This document shows, piece by piece, positions 1-10,906 of a stretch of DNA of 64,000 bases. The stretch comes from Linnemannia schmuckeri (taxonomy: Eukaryota; Mortierellomycota; Mortierellomycetes; Mortierellales; Mortierellaceae), in the NCBI GenBank assembly GCA_029449235.1, contig JANATG010000002.1, positions 2,728,001 to 2,792,000 of the forward strand, in the 5' to 3' direction. The translations under genes were made by a program, and so were the position numbers. The notes under the pieces were generated by a model that did not search any database, was not told where the DNA came from, and worked only from the letters and a program-made list of their open reading frames with translations. Within the stretch, counting starts at the first letter, position 1, and every line of letters begins with the position of its first letter.

Positions 1-1646
1 AGGTAATAATCATCCACCAATCCAGGCGCGTCTAGGATCTTTTCAGGGCTAGTCAAGATGGTCCTCTTCTTCAACAGTAAATTCGAGTTGGACCGCGTGA
101 AACTTGGGTGGCGACTATACATCTGCCGAACCACAGACGATTCGCGATTGTCCAGCGAAGGAGCTTCGGCATTGAAGCACAGAATGCGGCTGTTAAGATC
201 AAGACCACACGCCTTGGCAACCTCTTGACTATAGGCTGATCCATCCAGAGGGTCGACAGGGATATAGTGGCGAGTCGAAGCAGATGATCCTGAAAATGAA
301 GGTGTTCGATGGAGTGTTGAGCCCTTAGCCATGTCAATCTTGACCTGTGCACTCGCCATATCAATCCTTCTGGGTATAAACCGGTCTCCCTATTTGTTAC
401 CATATTATTATGATGAGGGTTAGGAAGTCATACAAAACAACAATACGAAGATACACGCACATCAAAAGCAAGCAATGCAACACGATTTAATCCTTACCGG
501 GTTAAAGGTGCGTTTGCCCTTCTTGGGTGAAGCATTGCCGCCGATCCAGTCGTTCTTAACAACCTCGAGTTTCTTAGTCGTCGTCAAGTTGCCACAACTC
601 ACAGTGCGTGTCAAGCAGGAGTTTGCCTGAGCTGCCAAAGACTTTGGGGTGACAATGGACGAGCTGCTCGTCACCCGAGAAAGACCTCCACCAGGTGTCC
701 GTGGGCGCTGTGGTGATGTCGATGGTGTCTTAATTGTTGGCGGTCTAGTGCTTCCTGACTGTGAACTCATCGTGATATTGCTTTTGCTGGAAGGGGTCCT
801 GAGTCCTGGAGGGTCGTTATTGGTTGTTGCGGTGGATGATGATACGCTGAAGGGTGATGGTGAAGAGGGGATGTTGAATTGTGAGGAAGGAGTTGAAGGG
901 AATAAGCCGACGCCTGCGCTGGTCCTTTTGCCGAGGGTTGACTTTGGAGTTGAGGGGACGGAGGAAGAGAAGAGAGAGGAACGGTTGTTGCTGTTGCTGG
1001 GAGTTTTTGGTGGTTCAATGCTGAAATGGTCGGTCGTAGTTGTGTTTAATGTTGCCGAGGTGGTGGTAGCATTGCCTCCTTTTGCTGCTGCTATTGCTCC
1101 ACTGCTATTGTTCTCAGTACTGTTGTTACTGCTGTTGAATGTTTTGGCAAAAGACGGAGAGGAGCCTAACAGCAACGACGACTTGCCACTTCCAAATACT
1201 CCTGCAGTAACTGAAGCAGAAAATCTCGAACTACCACCTGCACTTCCTGCACCGCCTCTACTGCCGCTGTTTGAAAACCCGCCTCTTGCCACAGGCAGGG
1301 CCTTTCCGCTTCTGAGAGACTCCATATGTCGTAAAAACCGTGCTGCCTCCTTTGACGACTGGCTCGCTGCAGCCGAAGACGCGGTCGTGACGGCGGTGGC
1401 TGACGTCGTTGTTGCTGATGTAGAGGTTCCTGAAACTCCGCTGCTGGTACCGCACATCTTGCTTGCCCCTCCTATTCCTCCTGCAACGGCTTGAAGTGAA
1501 GCAAGGAAATGGTTCTTCTTGGCAGGTGAGCTTGGTGCTGATTTCCGTGCGGGAGAGAGGTGGCTTCGGCGCATTGCTGCAGTTGGAGACTGGTGTAAAG
1601 TGGATCCCATTGAGGATCTTTTCTTGTCTGGTGTACTGAACGACAT
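1..1646 (-). CDS. cdc20: APC/C activator Cdc20/Slp1 (Fizzy family), N-terminal part, truncated by window edge
   Basis: Cdc20 recruits substrates to the anaphase-promoting complex and drives the metaphase-anaphase transition. Exon 1 is 1646-498 (383 codons) and exon 2 runs from 389 off the left edge; the intron 497-390 has a GTAAGG donor and a TAG acceptor and joins in phase 0. The join creates the C-box DRFIPRR (about residues 385-391), the APC/C-binding signature. Downstream come YSQEVAKACGLDLNSRIL and then ILTSPEKILDAPGLVDDYYL, the segment that precedes the WD40 propeller in Cdc20/Slp1 proteins. The propeller itself lies outside the window. The start at 1646 (MSFSTPDKKRSS) was chosen because the open frame upstream is Lys-rich noise. 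The roughly 380-residue Ser/Thr/Pro-rich N-terminus before the C-box is much longer than in yeast or human Cdc20. The motif order favours Cdc20 over Cdh1. Confidence 0.88.
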
Positions 1647-2253
1647 CTGTACTGGCGTTATTATTATTGTTAGGCTGCTGCTGCAAAAAAAAGGTGGACT
1701 TTGTGGACCTGCAGGGTATGTCAGGAGAGCAGATGGTTTACGCGTTGTTGTCGGGAAATCCACCACCCAAAACGAACAAGGAGCGAGATGAGGTTTTGCT
1801 GGGCGGCTGTATGAGTCGAGTGTATGCTGCTGTGTATGGGTCTTTGAGCGTGTATATGTCCGCAATGCAAAAAAGATTGAACCTTGAAAGGCCGCTTCCT
1901 TTGATTGTTGTCCTGCGTGTGGATGGTGAGTGTAGTAATGAAAAAAGCAAAGAAAAAGGTCGTTGCAAGGGGGTGTTCCTCGGACAAGTGAGCAGCTGTT
2001 GAAAAACAACGACTGACCAATTGACCCCTTAATTTTGTGTCTAGCCTCTTTTAGCCTCTCCACAAAAGGCTCGTCTGTCAGCTCTTTGCTCTCCTTCCCT
2101 TTTTTTATTTCTTGTCGTGAATCGTCCTTCGTCTTCTTTGCCTTCTTCATCTTCTCTTTCTTCTTCAGCACCTCCTTCCTCAAAAAGAAAACCCACATAC
2201 TCGTACTCTCTTACTCATTCACACTTCAACTCACACGTTCCTTCGCATTCATA
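1647..2253. promoter_or_regulatory. Shared head-to-head intergenic region of cdc20 and tfb5
   Basis: The starts of cdc20 (minus) and tfb5 (plus) lie 607 bases apart, so both leaders and both promoters must fit here. The last 150 bases before tfb5 are strongly CT-rich, the pattern seen before many start codons in this window. I see no convincing TATA box. Open frames inside are low-complexity and not supported as genes. Confidence 0.5.
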
Positions 2254-2703
2254 ATGGTCAAGGCTGTCAAGGGTAAACGAACTTGCTCTCATCGCACATG
2301 GCAGACCGCTTTATGTGTTTTGTGCCTTTGACAACTCACTCTTTCTCGTATTCTTCTACCTGCGCCCGCTAATTCTCTGATTTTAAATCTTCCAGGCACC
2401 ATCATCGAGTGGTAAGCTAGGACTTATTCATATCTTATATATACATGTAACCTCAATGCTCTGCACAAACCCAACACACTTCTATACATCTAACTTCACT
2501 TTCACTCTCTCCTTCGTAATACAAGTGACACGTCGGTGAAGCAGATCATCATTGGATTGAACGAAAAGTACCAGTTCATCATCGAGGACTTGGATGACAC
2601 ACACGTCTACATTGACACCACCTATGTCGAGCAGCTCCGCCACGACATTGACGAGATCCTGAACGAGAACACCTATAAGGTCGAGGAGAAGGACAACAAG
2701 TAA
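2254..2703 (+). CDS. tfb5: TFIIH subunit Tfb5 (GTF2H5/TTDA)
   Basis: Tfb5 is the smallest core TFIIH subunit. It stabilises Tfb2 and is needed for nucleotide excision repair and transcription initiation. Exons are 2254-2272, 2396-2411 and 2526-2703, giving 70 residues, the normal family length. The start MVKAVKG, then IIEC, then the segment IIEDLDDTHVYI match the family pattern (human: MVKAVKG, IECDP, FIIQDLDDTH). Exon 1 ends inside the Gly-7 codon; the 16-nt exon 2 encodes GTIIE plus two bases of Cys-12. Without both introns the frame closes soon after residue 7, so the gene is easily missed by automated callers. All introns are GT-AG. The C-terminus is acidic and lysine-rich (YKVEEKDNK). 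It is divergent from cdc20. Confidence 0.93.
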
Positions 2704-3469
2704 ACTCCTCTTCCTCGTACTAGTTTCGATCAACATGAGTTGTAAGTGGTGGAGAGGGATAAGGAGGAAAGACAGAGGGAGGTTTGTTGTTAGCCTGCGC
2801 AAAGATTAGGCGTATCCTCTGCGCAAAAGGTTGTTGCCTTGTTGGCGCCACCTCTTTTTTCTTTTTGTTTTTTTGTTTTTTTCTTGCTTGACCAATTACA
2901 TAAAAGAGTGCCACTTTTCAACTGACCTGTGTCTACGATCTCTGTCTATGCTGAAAAAGAATGAAAAGAAAAAAGAAAGTTGGTGGCAAATCCCGATTGC
3001 CTTGTATTTGTCAGATCCTATGATCGGGACTGCTTTTTACCTATTTCAGGTCCCAAAGAAGGAAAAAAAATGTGTAGAAAAGGACAGAAGATCCCGAATT
3101 TCACGCTCCTTCCATTCTCATTCTTCTCTTTCACTTCTCTTCCTACATTCATTCCACATTCGCATTTAGGAACACACTTCTTCTCGTTTCCTACACTCAA
3201 CGACGACAAGGTACACTCTCAAAAAACATATACCTACCATATGCTTGCTTAGTTCCAAGTGCACTCTTTGAATAATCCATTATTTTTTGTTATCTGTTGG
3301 AATCAACAAAAAAATGAAATAACCAAGCCTAACCGTTAGCGAAAAATTGCATCCTAATTAAATACTTTTTTCCTTTTTTTCGGTCAATGCTCTCTCCTTT
3401 ATTTACATACATATCCCATCAGCCCAACAGCACCCTATCTCTTCTTCCACCACCCACCACACTTACAAA
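2704..3469. other. Intergenic region: tfb5 3' end and mia40 leader
   Basis: No gene is supported. The left part holds T-rich stretches (2860-2890) fitting the tfb5 3' end. The right part has CT-rich tracts (3100-3190 and 3380-3470) fitting the promoter and leader of the next gene. Open frames here are repetitive and lack family motifs. Confidence 0.5.
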
Positions 3470-3877
3470 ATGTCATACTCAAGACAAGAAGAAGACGGAA
3501 AGGATACAATCCTTTTCCTCGAGCCTTCAGAAGCAACCACCCCTTCTTCTCCCTCTTCTTCCTCTTCCTCCTCACCCTCAGACCAGTCAGCAGCATTTAA
3601 CCCCGAAACCGGTGAAATCAACTGGGATTGCCCCTGCCTCGGTGGGATGGCTCAACCCCCTTGCGGCGACGCCTTCAAGGAAGCCTTCTCCTGCTTTGTT
3701 TATTCTGGCTCTGAACCCAAGGGGATTGATTGTGTGGACAAGTTCAAGGCCATGCAGGATTGTTTCCGTGCTCATCCTGAGAACTACGCTGATCAATTGG
3801 ATGATGACGATGATGAGGATGAGGTAGAGGGGAAGGAGGAGAAGAAGGAAGTTGAGAGCGAGGCCAAGAACATTTAA
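3470..3877 (+). CDS. mia40: Mia40/CHCHD4 oxidoreductase of the mitochondrial intermembrane space
   Basis: Mia40 oxidises and traps small cysteine-motif proteins in the intermembrane space, working with the sulfhydryl oxidase Erv1. The product has 135 residues in one exon. The redox-active CPC motif is at residues 54-56. The twin CX9C pairs are C65-X9-C75 and C88-X9-C98, forming the CHCH hairpin. The N-terminus (MSYSRQEEDGKD) and the INWDCPCLGGMA segment resemble short animal CHCHD4. There is no presequence or membrane anchor such as budding-yeast Mia40 carries, so the protein is predicted soluble and imported through its own cysteine motif. A Ser-rich spacer (about 20-40) and a Glu/Asp/Lys-rich tail flank the core. 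The start is fixed by the conserved N-terminus. Confidence 0.94.
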   Translation: MSYSRQEEDGKDTILFLEPSEATTPSSPSSSSSSSPSDQSAAFNPETGEINWDCPCLGGMAQPPCGDAFKEAFSCFVYSGSEPKGIDCVDKFKAMQDCFRAHPENYADQLDDDDDEDEVEGKEEKKEVESEAKNI

Positions 3878-4066
3878 AAGTCTCCACTTTTTGAGCCATC
3901 CTTCATCGCATAGACAGCGTTTTCTGTATTTTTTTATAGACATAAACATCAGTAACAAACTCGATTGGCTACATTATTTGGATAGTGTCTAAGAATGCGA
4001 TAGTTTTTGATTTATTTCAGAAGGATACGAAGAAATGCAATTGTTGTTGTTAATTTTGTTGATTTG

Positions 4067-4097
<31 letters not shown>

Positions 4098-4258
4098 TAG
4101 AAAGTAAAAGAAGTGAACTAAAGAAAGGACAAGAGAGAGAGAACGACGAAAATGTAGATGCCATTCTGGCGATTACATCTGTAAAAAAAGAAATATCGAG
4201 TACATGCCTCCCTCGATCAACGAGTGACCATTGGTCTCTCATCAATCATGGGCAGGAC
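3878..4258. other. Convergent 3' region with a 29-A run
   Basis: mia40 (plus) and the LRR gene (minus) converge here. Bases 4067-4095 are an uninterrupted run of 29 A, followed by GGTAG and a purine-rich stretch. Nothing coding is supported. Confidence 0.6.
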
Positions 4259-6418
4259 TTAGGTACGCTCGTCGCCATGCTTCAAGCTGTACCTAGTACC
4301 AAGAGGCGAGATATATCTGGAATGAAAGATCCGCTCAAGCATTCTCTCTCGGGTATAATATCTCGTCAAGGTCGACCGATCACCCGCAGTCTGAACAGTC
4401 ATACGAATCTGCGCAATGTTCATTGTGCGGCCGGGATCCAAAAACGCACAGATGGACTCAAAAATCTCGTGGGGCATGTTGCACAGGTTCGCCAAGATCT
4501 TGTGCGGGTTGTACTCGTACTCGACTGCGGTTGAGACGGAGACCGAGGTGGTGCTTGAGATCGAGGGGCGGTGGGTTAAGGTGTGGTGATGGTGAGATGG
4601 GGAAGCGCCGTGGATACTGCCGTTGCTGTTGGTGACGACTGCAATTGTAGAAGCGGCAGAGGTGGCAGTCGCAGCCGAAATGTGTCGCGCATGGCTGTTG
4701 CTGTGGCTCATGTTGGTTCCAATATCGCCCTCATGTCCTCCTCCATCGGCGCCATTGGATCGATGACCCTTGCCTATCGTCAACAACGACGCCAAAGAGG
4801 TGGAAGAGTTGGTCCTGCCCATCTTGACTCGTCGGAAAATATTCCATCCGTGTTGTTGATGGTTCTTGATATGATGCTCTTGTTGTCTCTGGAGCTGCTT
4901 CTGGTTGGCAGGGCGACCCAACAAGACGATCCGTGACAAGAACAAGATCCGACATGCCGCCGCATAGATTGCTTGTTGCCAGATATGGTTCCTTGTCAAC
5001 GAGTTCTGGAAGGACTCATAAAGCGCCTGACGGTCGTCCGAGTTGTAGTCCAGCTGAATGCCCTTCAAAGACCGGTTCCGGATCAAGTTTGATGCCAATG
5101 CCCAGTAACCCTCAACTCCAATGTCTGCGTTGTTGGTCAGACCCAAGTTCTGCAGTCCTGTAGAAGGGGATGACAAGACCTTGGACAGTGACACTGCAGC
5201 TTCAGTGGGAAGACAACAGTTATTGAGAAGGACACTCTCGAGGGTCGAATTCTTGCACATGCCAGCTGCCAGTGCGGCAATCGCCTCGGCCGAAAACAGA
5301 TTGAACGACAGATTAATCTCCCGAAGCGTCGTGCTGACCATAAGGAGCTCTCCGAGGGCTTTCAATCCGACTGCAGACTGTCCTTTGCCAATGTGGTTGA
5401 GCTCCAGGTCCAGACTAATGAGCGTCCAATTCCGCTTGAGACTCTCACAGAGATCCGCCAAACCCGTGTCGCCAATGTTGTTGTGAGGCATATACAGATG
5501 AGTCAGGTGACGATTTGAGATCAACGCCGTTGCGATCGCATTGGCGCCCTTGGATCCCATCTCGTTCATGTCCAGACTGAGGGAAGTCAATGTCCGGTTA
5601 AACCGCACCGACTCGGCAATAATACTGACACCATCTGCGCCCAGACCATTCGAGCCCATGTTGAGGTGACGGACGACTCTGTTCTTGTTCAGGATTTTGG
5701 CGATAAAAGGGGCTCCCGCCTTCCTGATGTTGTTGGACTGGATAGAGAGTCGGGTGATACTCCGGTTCTGGACCATCGCGTCTGCCAAGTACTCTGCTCC
5801 CAGTGCCGTGATGTGATTGCCTGAAAGGTCCAAAGTCTTCAAAGCCTCGTTCTTGACAATCACTCGAGCCAGGTACTTGACTGTCTTGTCGTTCACACCA
5901 GACCGTGCCAGACTAAGCGTGCTGATCGTCTTGTTGAACTTCCAGCCCTCAAACATCAACTTGGACGCCTGCTGACTGATCGTGTTGCCCTCCATCTTGA
6001 GTGTCTTGATGTTGGCAGTATCCGACGACTTGATCAGCTTGGCCAGGATCTTGGCATCACTCGCCGAGATGGATGCCGAGGTAATGTTAAGCGCTTCAAG
6101 GACCTTGGAGTTCTTTCCCGTCATGTCATCCAGCAACGCCTCGATATCCATCTCGCTCAGCTTGACAAAGTTACCCCGCTGAATCGCCGCAATGATCGGT
6201 GCCAGGGGGATGGGTGCCGAGGATCCAGAACGGGTCCGAGAGATGGACCGGGACAAAGAGGAGGAGCGAGAGTTGTTGCCTCCCTCAGTACTCCGTTCGC
6301 TGAGGGTCCTGGTCAATGTGAGAGTCGGGAACGAGAACACGTTCGTGTTGGCCTTGCGCATGTTTGCGCCATGGCTGGGAGGTACTGGTAATGATCTGTT
6401 CCTTCCCAATCTAACCAT
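4259..6418 (-). CDS. RNI-like leucine-rich-repeat protein, 719 residues
   Basis: Single-exon gene. Residues 1 to about 75 are Ser/Arg-rich and probably disordered. From about 130 to 480 there is a tandem series of roughly 28-residue leucine-rich repeats of the ribonuclease-inhibitor type, such as LKTLDLSGNHITALGAEYLA and LTSLSLDMNEMGSKGANAIA; this fold usually forms a horseshoe scaffold for protein binding. A less conserved part follows, with a Gln/His-rich basic segment, a Ser/His-rich linker and a C-terminal block starting NLCNMPHEIFESICAFLDP, which faintly resembles an F-box-like helix set. No NTPase motif is present, so this is not a complete NLR. The start MVRLGRNRS is the first Met of the frame; a later Met (about residue 20) is possible. 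The specific function is unknown. Confidence 0.83.
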   Translation of the reverse strand: MVRLGRNRSLPVPPSHGANMRKANTNVFSFPTLTLTRTLSERSTEGGNNSRSSSLSRSISRTRSGSSAPIPLAPIIAAIQRGNFVKLSEMDIEALLDDMTGKNSKVLEALNITSASISASDAKILAKLIKSSDTANIKTLKMEGNTISQQASKLMFEGWKFNKTISTLSLARSGVNDKTVKYLARVIVKNEALKTLDLSGNHITALGAEYLADAMVQNRSITRLSIQSNNIRKAGAPFIAKILNKNRVVRHLNMGSNGLGADGVSIIAESVRFNRTLTSLSLDMNEMGSKGANAIATALISNRHLTHLYMPHNNIGDTGLADLCESLKRNWTLISLDLELNHIGKGQSAVGLKALGELLMVSTTLREINLSFNLFSAEAIAALAAGMCKNSTLESVLLNNCCLPTEAAVSLSKVLSSPSTGLQNLGLTNNADIGVEGYWALASNLIRNRSLKGIQLDYNSDDRQALYESFQNSLTRNHIWQQAIYAAACRILFLSRIVLLGRPANQKQLQRQQEHHIKNHQQHGWNIFRRVKMGRTNSSTSLASLLTIGKGHRSNGADGGGHEGDIGTNMSHSNSHARHISAATATSAASTIAVVTNSNGSIHGASPSHHHHTLTHRPSISSTTSVSVSTAVEYEYNPHKILANLCNMPHEIFESICAFLDPGRTMNIAQIRMTVQTAGDRSTLTRYYTRERMLERIFHSRYISPLGTRYSLKHGDERT

Positions 6419-9400
6419 TCCCTGTTTTGTTGATGTATTTTTGTTGTTGGTTGGTTAGTAGGTGTCGGGTTTTGGTGCTGGCTGTTTGCTTATCGGCCGT
6501 GGTGATTGTTGCTTGTCGGGTTTACTGATTGAGCAGTCGAGGGAATAAAAAGGCAGCTTGTTGAGATGTACGAGTCCGATGTGGAGCGACAGACGCCGAG
6601 AGAGACAAAAAGGAAAGAGAGCGTGAGAGAGAGTGTGCGTATGGGCGTGCAGGAGGTTGCTAACGTGCGTGCACAAAAAAAAAAAACTAAAAAGCAGAAA
6701 AGAGAAGATTAAAAAAAAAAGTAAGAAAAAGAGCCAGGTGAGTTGAATTGTTTTAAAATGATAATCCCGAGGGGTTGATTGATGTAATCCCCTTGTCACA
6801 ATGGAATATCAAGAAGGCCATCAGGGTCCTCTTTGTTCCCTTTCCTTGCTCCCTTGTATATCTGTCCTATATCTGTTCCTGTCTTTCCTCTTCCTCACCC
6901 GGGAATAAAAATATGCCCAAAAAGGAGGGTTTAAAGATAGGGTGGGCTGTACCCTTTCTTGGTTGGGTCCTGTCATGACTGGCTATTGTCTGGCTTGATA
7001 GACTACCTGCTCTTTTACCTTGTGAAGGGACAGCGAATTGATGATCCTGACTTGGTCCAAAAGGGACGGAAGAGTGGATGTCTGGATGTGTGTTCCTGAA
7101 AGTGGCGAAGCTTAGTGAGAGGGAAGGAGAAGGCGATGATCCGATATGTCCTTGCTCGGTTGGTTGGTTGCTTTGATGGATTGATTATTTGTTTGTTGTT
7201 GAAAAACGAGAGCTATTCTGGTGAATGAGGTTAGGGAGAAGGGGGAAAGAGAAAAGAAAGGAAGGAAAGAGGAAAAGAAAGGGGGGGAAAGGAGGGTAGA
7301 GAAAAGAAAGAAGGAACAAGAGAGGATTAAAAAAAAGGTGCGATGTGATGATGGCAGGAGAGAGAGACAAATAAGGACATGATCAATTGTCTATGTGTTC
7401 AACACACGTATCAGGCATGTTGTTCCTGTTGTAGACAATCGATGTATGAGTTGTTTGTTTGTTTGGCTTGTGTGAGTGTACATGAAGGTGCAAAAAAAAG
7501 TCCCTTTGCTGGGTTTAGTGCGATGACATGTTTGGAAGGATCGAATGGAAGGGTGTGTGCATGCTCCTGGAGTTGCTGCTCTCAAAAAAAAAAAAAAAAA
7601 AAAAAAATAAAAATAAAAGAGGGGGTGGAAGTGAAGGAGGAAGACACTTGTTGTTGGTTGGTGGTCGTTGCTGTTACAACCTCCTTGCAACTGAAAAGTA
7701 CAATTACCATTGATGCCATGCACTCCCATCGTTGTAATATTGTTATTGTTTATGCTTCTTGCCCGTTGTTGACTTTGAAGTTATTTTGCCAACGGATGGT
7801 CGGGGATGGATAAAAGGAGGAGAAGAGATCGATGTATAGTGTATTTTATGGTTCAAAGCGTACAGCATCAGAAATACAGAAAAACAAGAAAGAAAAGGGA
7901 AGGCTGCGGTCTGACAAAACAAAAACAAAACTCAACTCAAAAAATACCCGCACGCCCAACTCTCAAACCTTCACTGCCCATCTACCACCCATCATCCACC
8001 CGATGGGCCCTCTCTACTTGCTGTTTCTCTTTCTTGTCGTAACAAATCCCTCCCTCCACACACCCTTCTTTCTTCTAAACAGCCCTTTCTCTCCTTTCGG
8101 AGTCGCCAGGGCAAGAATAGCAAAAACACTTTTATCCTCGGTGACAAAAGTAAGGAGACAGTAATGAAAACGAAGTGGGGGGATGGTGAGTGAAGAAGGC
8201 GAATAAGGGGGTAAAGAAACCGGGCACGGAGTAAGAGGAGTGGTGAACAAGGTTATGCCCAGGCGCAGGCAGGGGAGAGGCAGAAAGGAAGAGAGAGAGC
8301 AAAAAGAGGAGTTTTGGTCGTCCTCCTCCCTAGCCGAATAGACATATCAAATTGACTCGATCTCTATTCAATTGCATGCTTGCCCCATATACACGCTATT
8401 GCTTGTACTCCTACAAAGAACAACAAAGAGACGAGGCTCTTTGCTTGACTGCTTGTTTCCTCATTCCCACCCTCTTCTTGATTTGCTGTTGCTGTTTATA
8501 TGTATTGTTGACCATGGTTATTAGACATACACCATATTGTCCAAGAAAGCAAAACAAAGAAAACGATCAAAAGGTTGCATGTGGACGTACAATACAATAA
8601 TATAAACGCATCTTTCCTCTAGTTGCCACATGACCAACATCAATCTGAACAATGGGTTCAATAAAACAAAGAAAAAAATAGAACCTTAAGTCCTCACCAA
8701 AGGGGATCCACGTCGAGAGAAGGAGGGTGGGTCTATCTATCTTTCTCTTTCTCTCGACACCCATTAGAACCATAATCATCAATACCATGAGGCACAACAA
8801 GTAAAAAAAAAGTTATAAAAAGAGAATGTCCTGAGAATGTCGCTAAAGAGAAAGCTAGTTCTAGTAGCACTTGCCACATACGCGTGATAAACGAAAGTGA
8901 GTATAAAGAATCCCTAGGGTTGCAGCATCCCTCTTCCTCGGCCCAAAAGTTCTCGGTTCCATACCTCACTCCGTTCACACCAGCCCTGTAAGATTTATTT
9001 TTTTTGCTCCATACAAACAAAAAAGGCGACAACAAAAGCACACCACCTAATTGAACAATGCAACCACTTGGACACTTTCTTTCCTTCTTTCCCCTGAGGG
9101 AAGGAAAGGGGATCCGTATTTTTGTTCATATTTGGTGCTGGCGATGGTGCCATCGGTGGGCAGATGGACATTTAATGGGATGAAAAAAGGAAGGAAAGAA
9201 AAACAACAACAGAGGATCTCGATGTGTTTGTCCAACTGCACAACAACTTCCACTTTGCTCGTCATCGGCCTTCGCTTTGCCTCGCCTTGCTTCCTACCCA
9301 ATGTCCTTACTCTCTTGAATGAAATGATGCAACTCTCATTTAAATCGATATCGAAGTTTAATAAACAACACACTAAGCCCACCCCATGAACGAGTGGATG

Positions 9401-9679
9401 AATGTGAATGAAGGCAAGTAAGGTCGGTGCGTATTTCCAGGGTTTACTAGGGAGACTTTTTTGTTCTTTGTTAATAACAAGCGAACATAAGTCAACAACA
9501 AAGAGACTCAGCCCAAAGCAAACACACCCTAATGGTGCATCCATCCCTCTTCTTCGCCCATTGCCTCGAACAAGGGGGTAAGAACAAGCCAACGCCAACG
9601 ACTGGGTTTTTTTGTGGTTATGGAGTACACACTGGCCGGATAGTTTCCCCCCTCCCCCCCTCCTTTACCTTCTTTGACC

Positions 9680-9704
9680 CAAAAAAAAAAAAAAAAAAAA
9701 AAAA
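9680..9704. repeat. A homopolymer run next to a C-rich tract
   Basis: About 25 A residues directly follow a C/T-rich stretch (9645-9680) and precede GGTAG, the same 3' flank as the run at 4067-4095. Confidence 0.8.
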
Positions 9705-10878
9705 GGTAGAAAATATAGAAGCTGAGGAAGAACGGACATTGATGTTGTAGACAGTATGATGCGTGGTATAGGTATAGATCGAACATGGTGTGTGTGAAGG
9801 GGGTGTGCATGAGTTGAGTATTTTTAGGTTTGTCGGTAAGATCAGGATGGTCGGACTCTCTCCTGAAGAGGGATGACGATTGGGGTACGAAGGCACATGT
9901 ATCAGATATGGTGGATGCGGGTACAAGTGAAGTGAGCATGTAAGGTGGAAGGAGAGGAGACGTACACGTTGTTGTTTTTGAGTTTTACCTTTTTCTGTGT
10001 TTTTTCTTAGCCTGTGGGAATAGAAGGTCCGCTGATCTGGGATTCAAGGAGTGCGGCAGAAAAAGGGCTGAACTTGACAACACACAGAAAAACAAAAGAG
10101 AAAAAGGGAAAGAGGCATTGCGGTCGACGGGTTAGATTTTATACATTTTGTTGTAGTTTGATCTCGGTTGCTCTTTTCTCCGACTTGGAACCAAGCCTAA
10201 AGGAGGGAACAAGGTGTAGAACAGGGAACGGTATAACGGGGGTAGGGACCATAGAGCAGTACAGTAGTAACAAGTTACTCATCATCTTTTCTCCGAAAAA
10301 AAAGACAAAGTTGGGTTCCACACCACACCATGCATCCTTACTCAAAAAAAGTAAGAGAGGGCAAATTATTATTGAGCATGTAGAAGATCCAATAATCCCC
10401 AAAAATATATGAAAAACACGGAGCAGGTAGAAGTACGTGATAAAAGGAAGGGACAGAGGGGAGACACAACGCACATGTTGCATGCAGGCAAACAAAGAAG
10501 CAAAAACCATGGACAAGAAATGATGACTCTTCCAAAGGAAGGAAATGAGAGAAACATAGGGGATGAGGTGAGAAGAAAAGAGGGAAGGGAAAGGAAGAGG
10601 CGGATGGCATAATAGACAATTGGAGGGAAAAGGACAAGGGCAAGGGGTGTTTGTCGGTCTGTTATCTATCCGAGAAAGGCATTTATTGTCGGTTTCGATG
10701 GAAGGGTGGTTATGGACCATATGCAAGCATATTGTTTTAGCATCCTTTTTTTTTTCTTTTTTGCTGCCCATGCATGCAAGCAATCCAAATGCAAAATCCA
10801 AAAGAGCAAGAGCAGGAGAAGGAGATGTAAGAAAAGACAAAGAAAAGATGAGTGTGCTTAGCCAGAACATGGCATCCC

Positions 10879-10906
10879 AAAAAAAAAAAAAAAAAAAAAA
10901 AAAAAA
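10879..10906. repeat. A homopolymer run
   Basis: About 28 consecutive A residues in the gene-free region. There is no adjacent gene, and no target-site duplication I can recognise. Confidence 0.8.

Noticed and set aside
649..1494. 281-residue open frame on the plus strand
   Set aside because: Antisense to the low-complexity Ser/Thr-rich exon 1 of cdc20. Its Leu/Val/Glu-rich text is the mirror of the real gene; there are no motifs.
9047..9598. 183-residue open frame on the minus strand
   Set aside because: No recognisable motif, no leader pattern, and composition matches random translation of pyrimidine-rich DNA.
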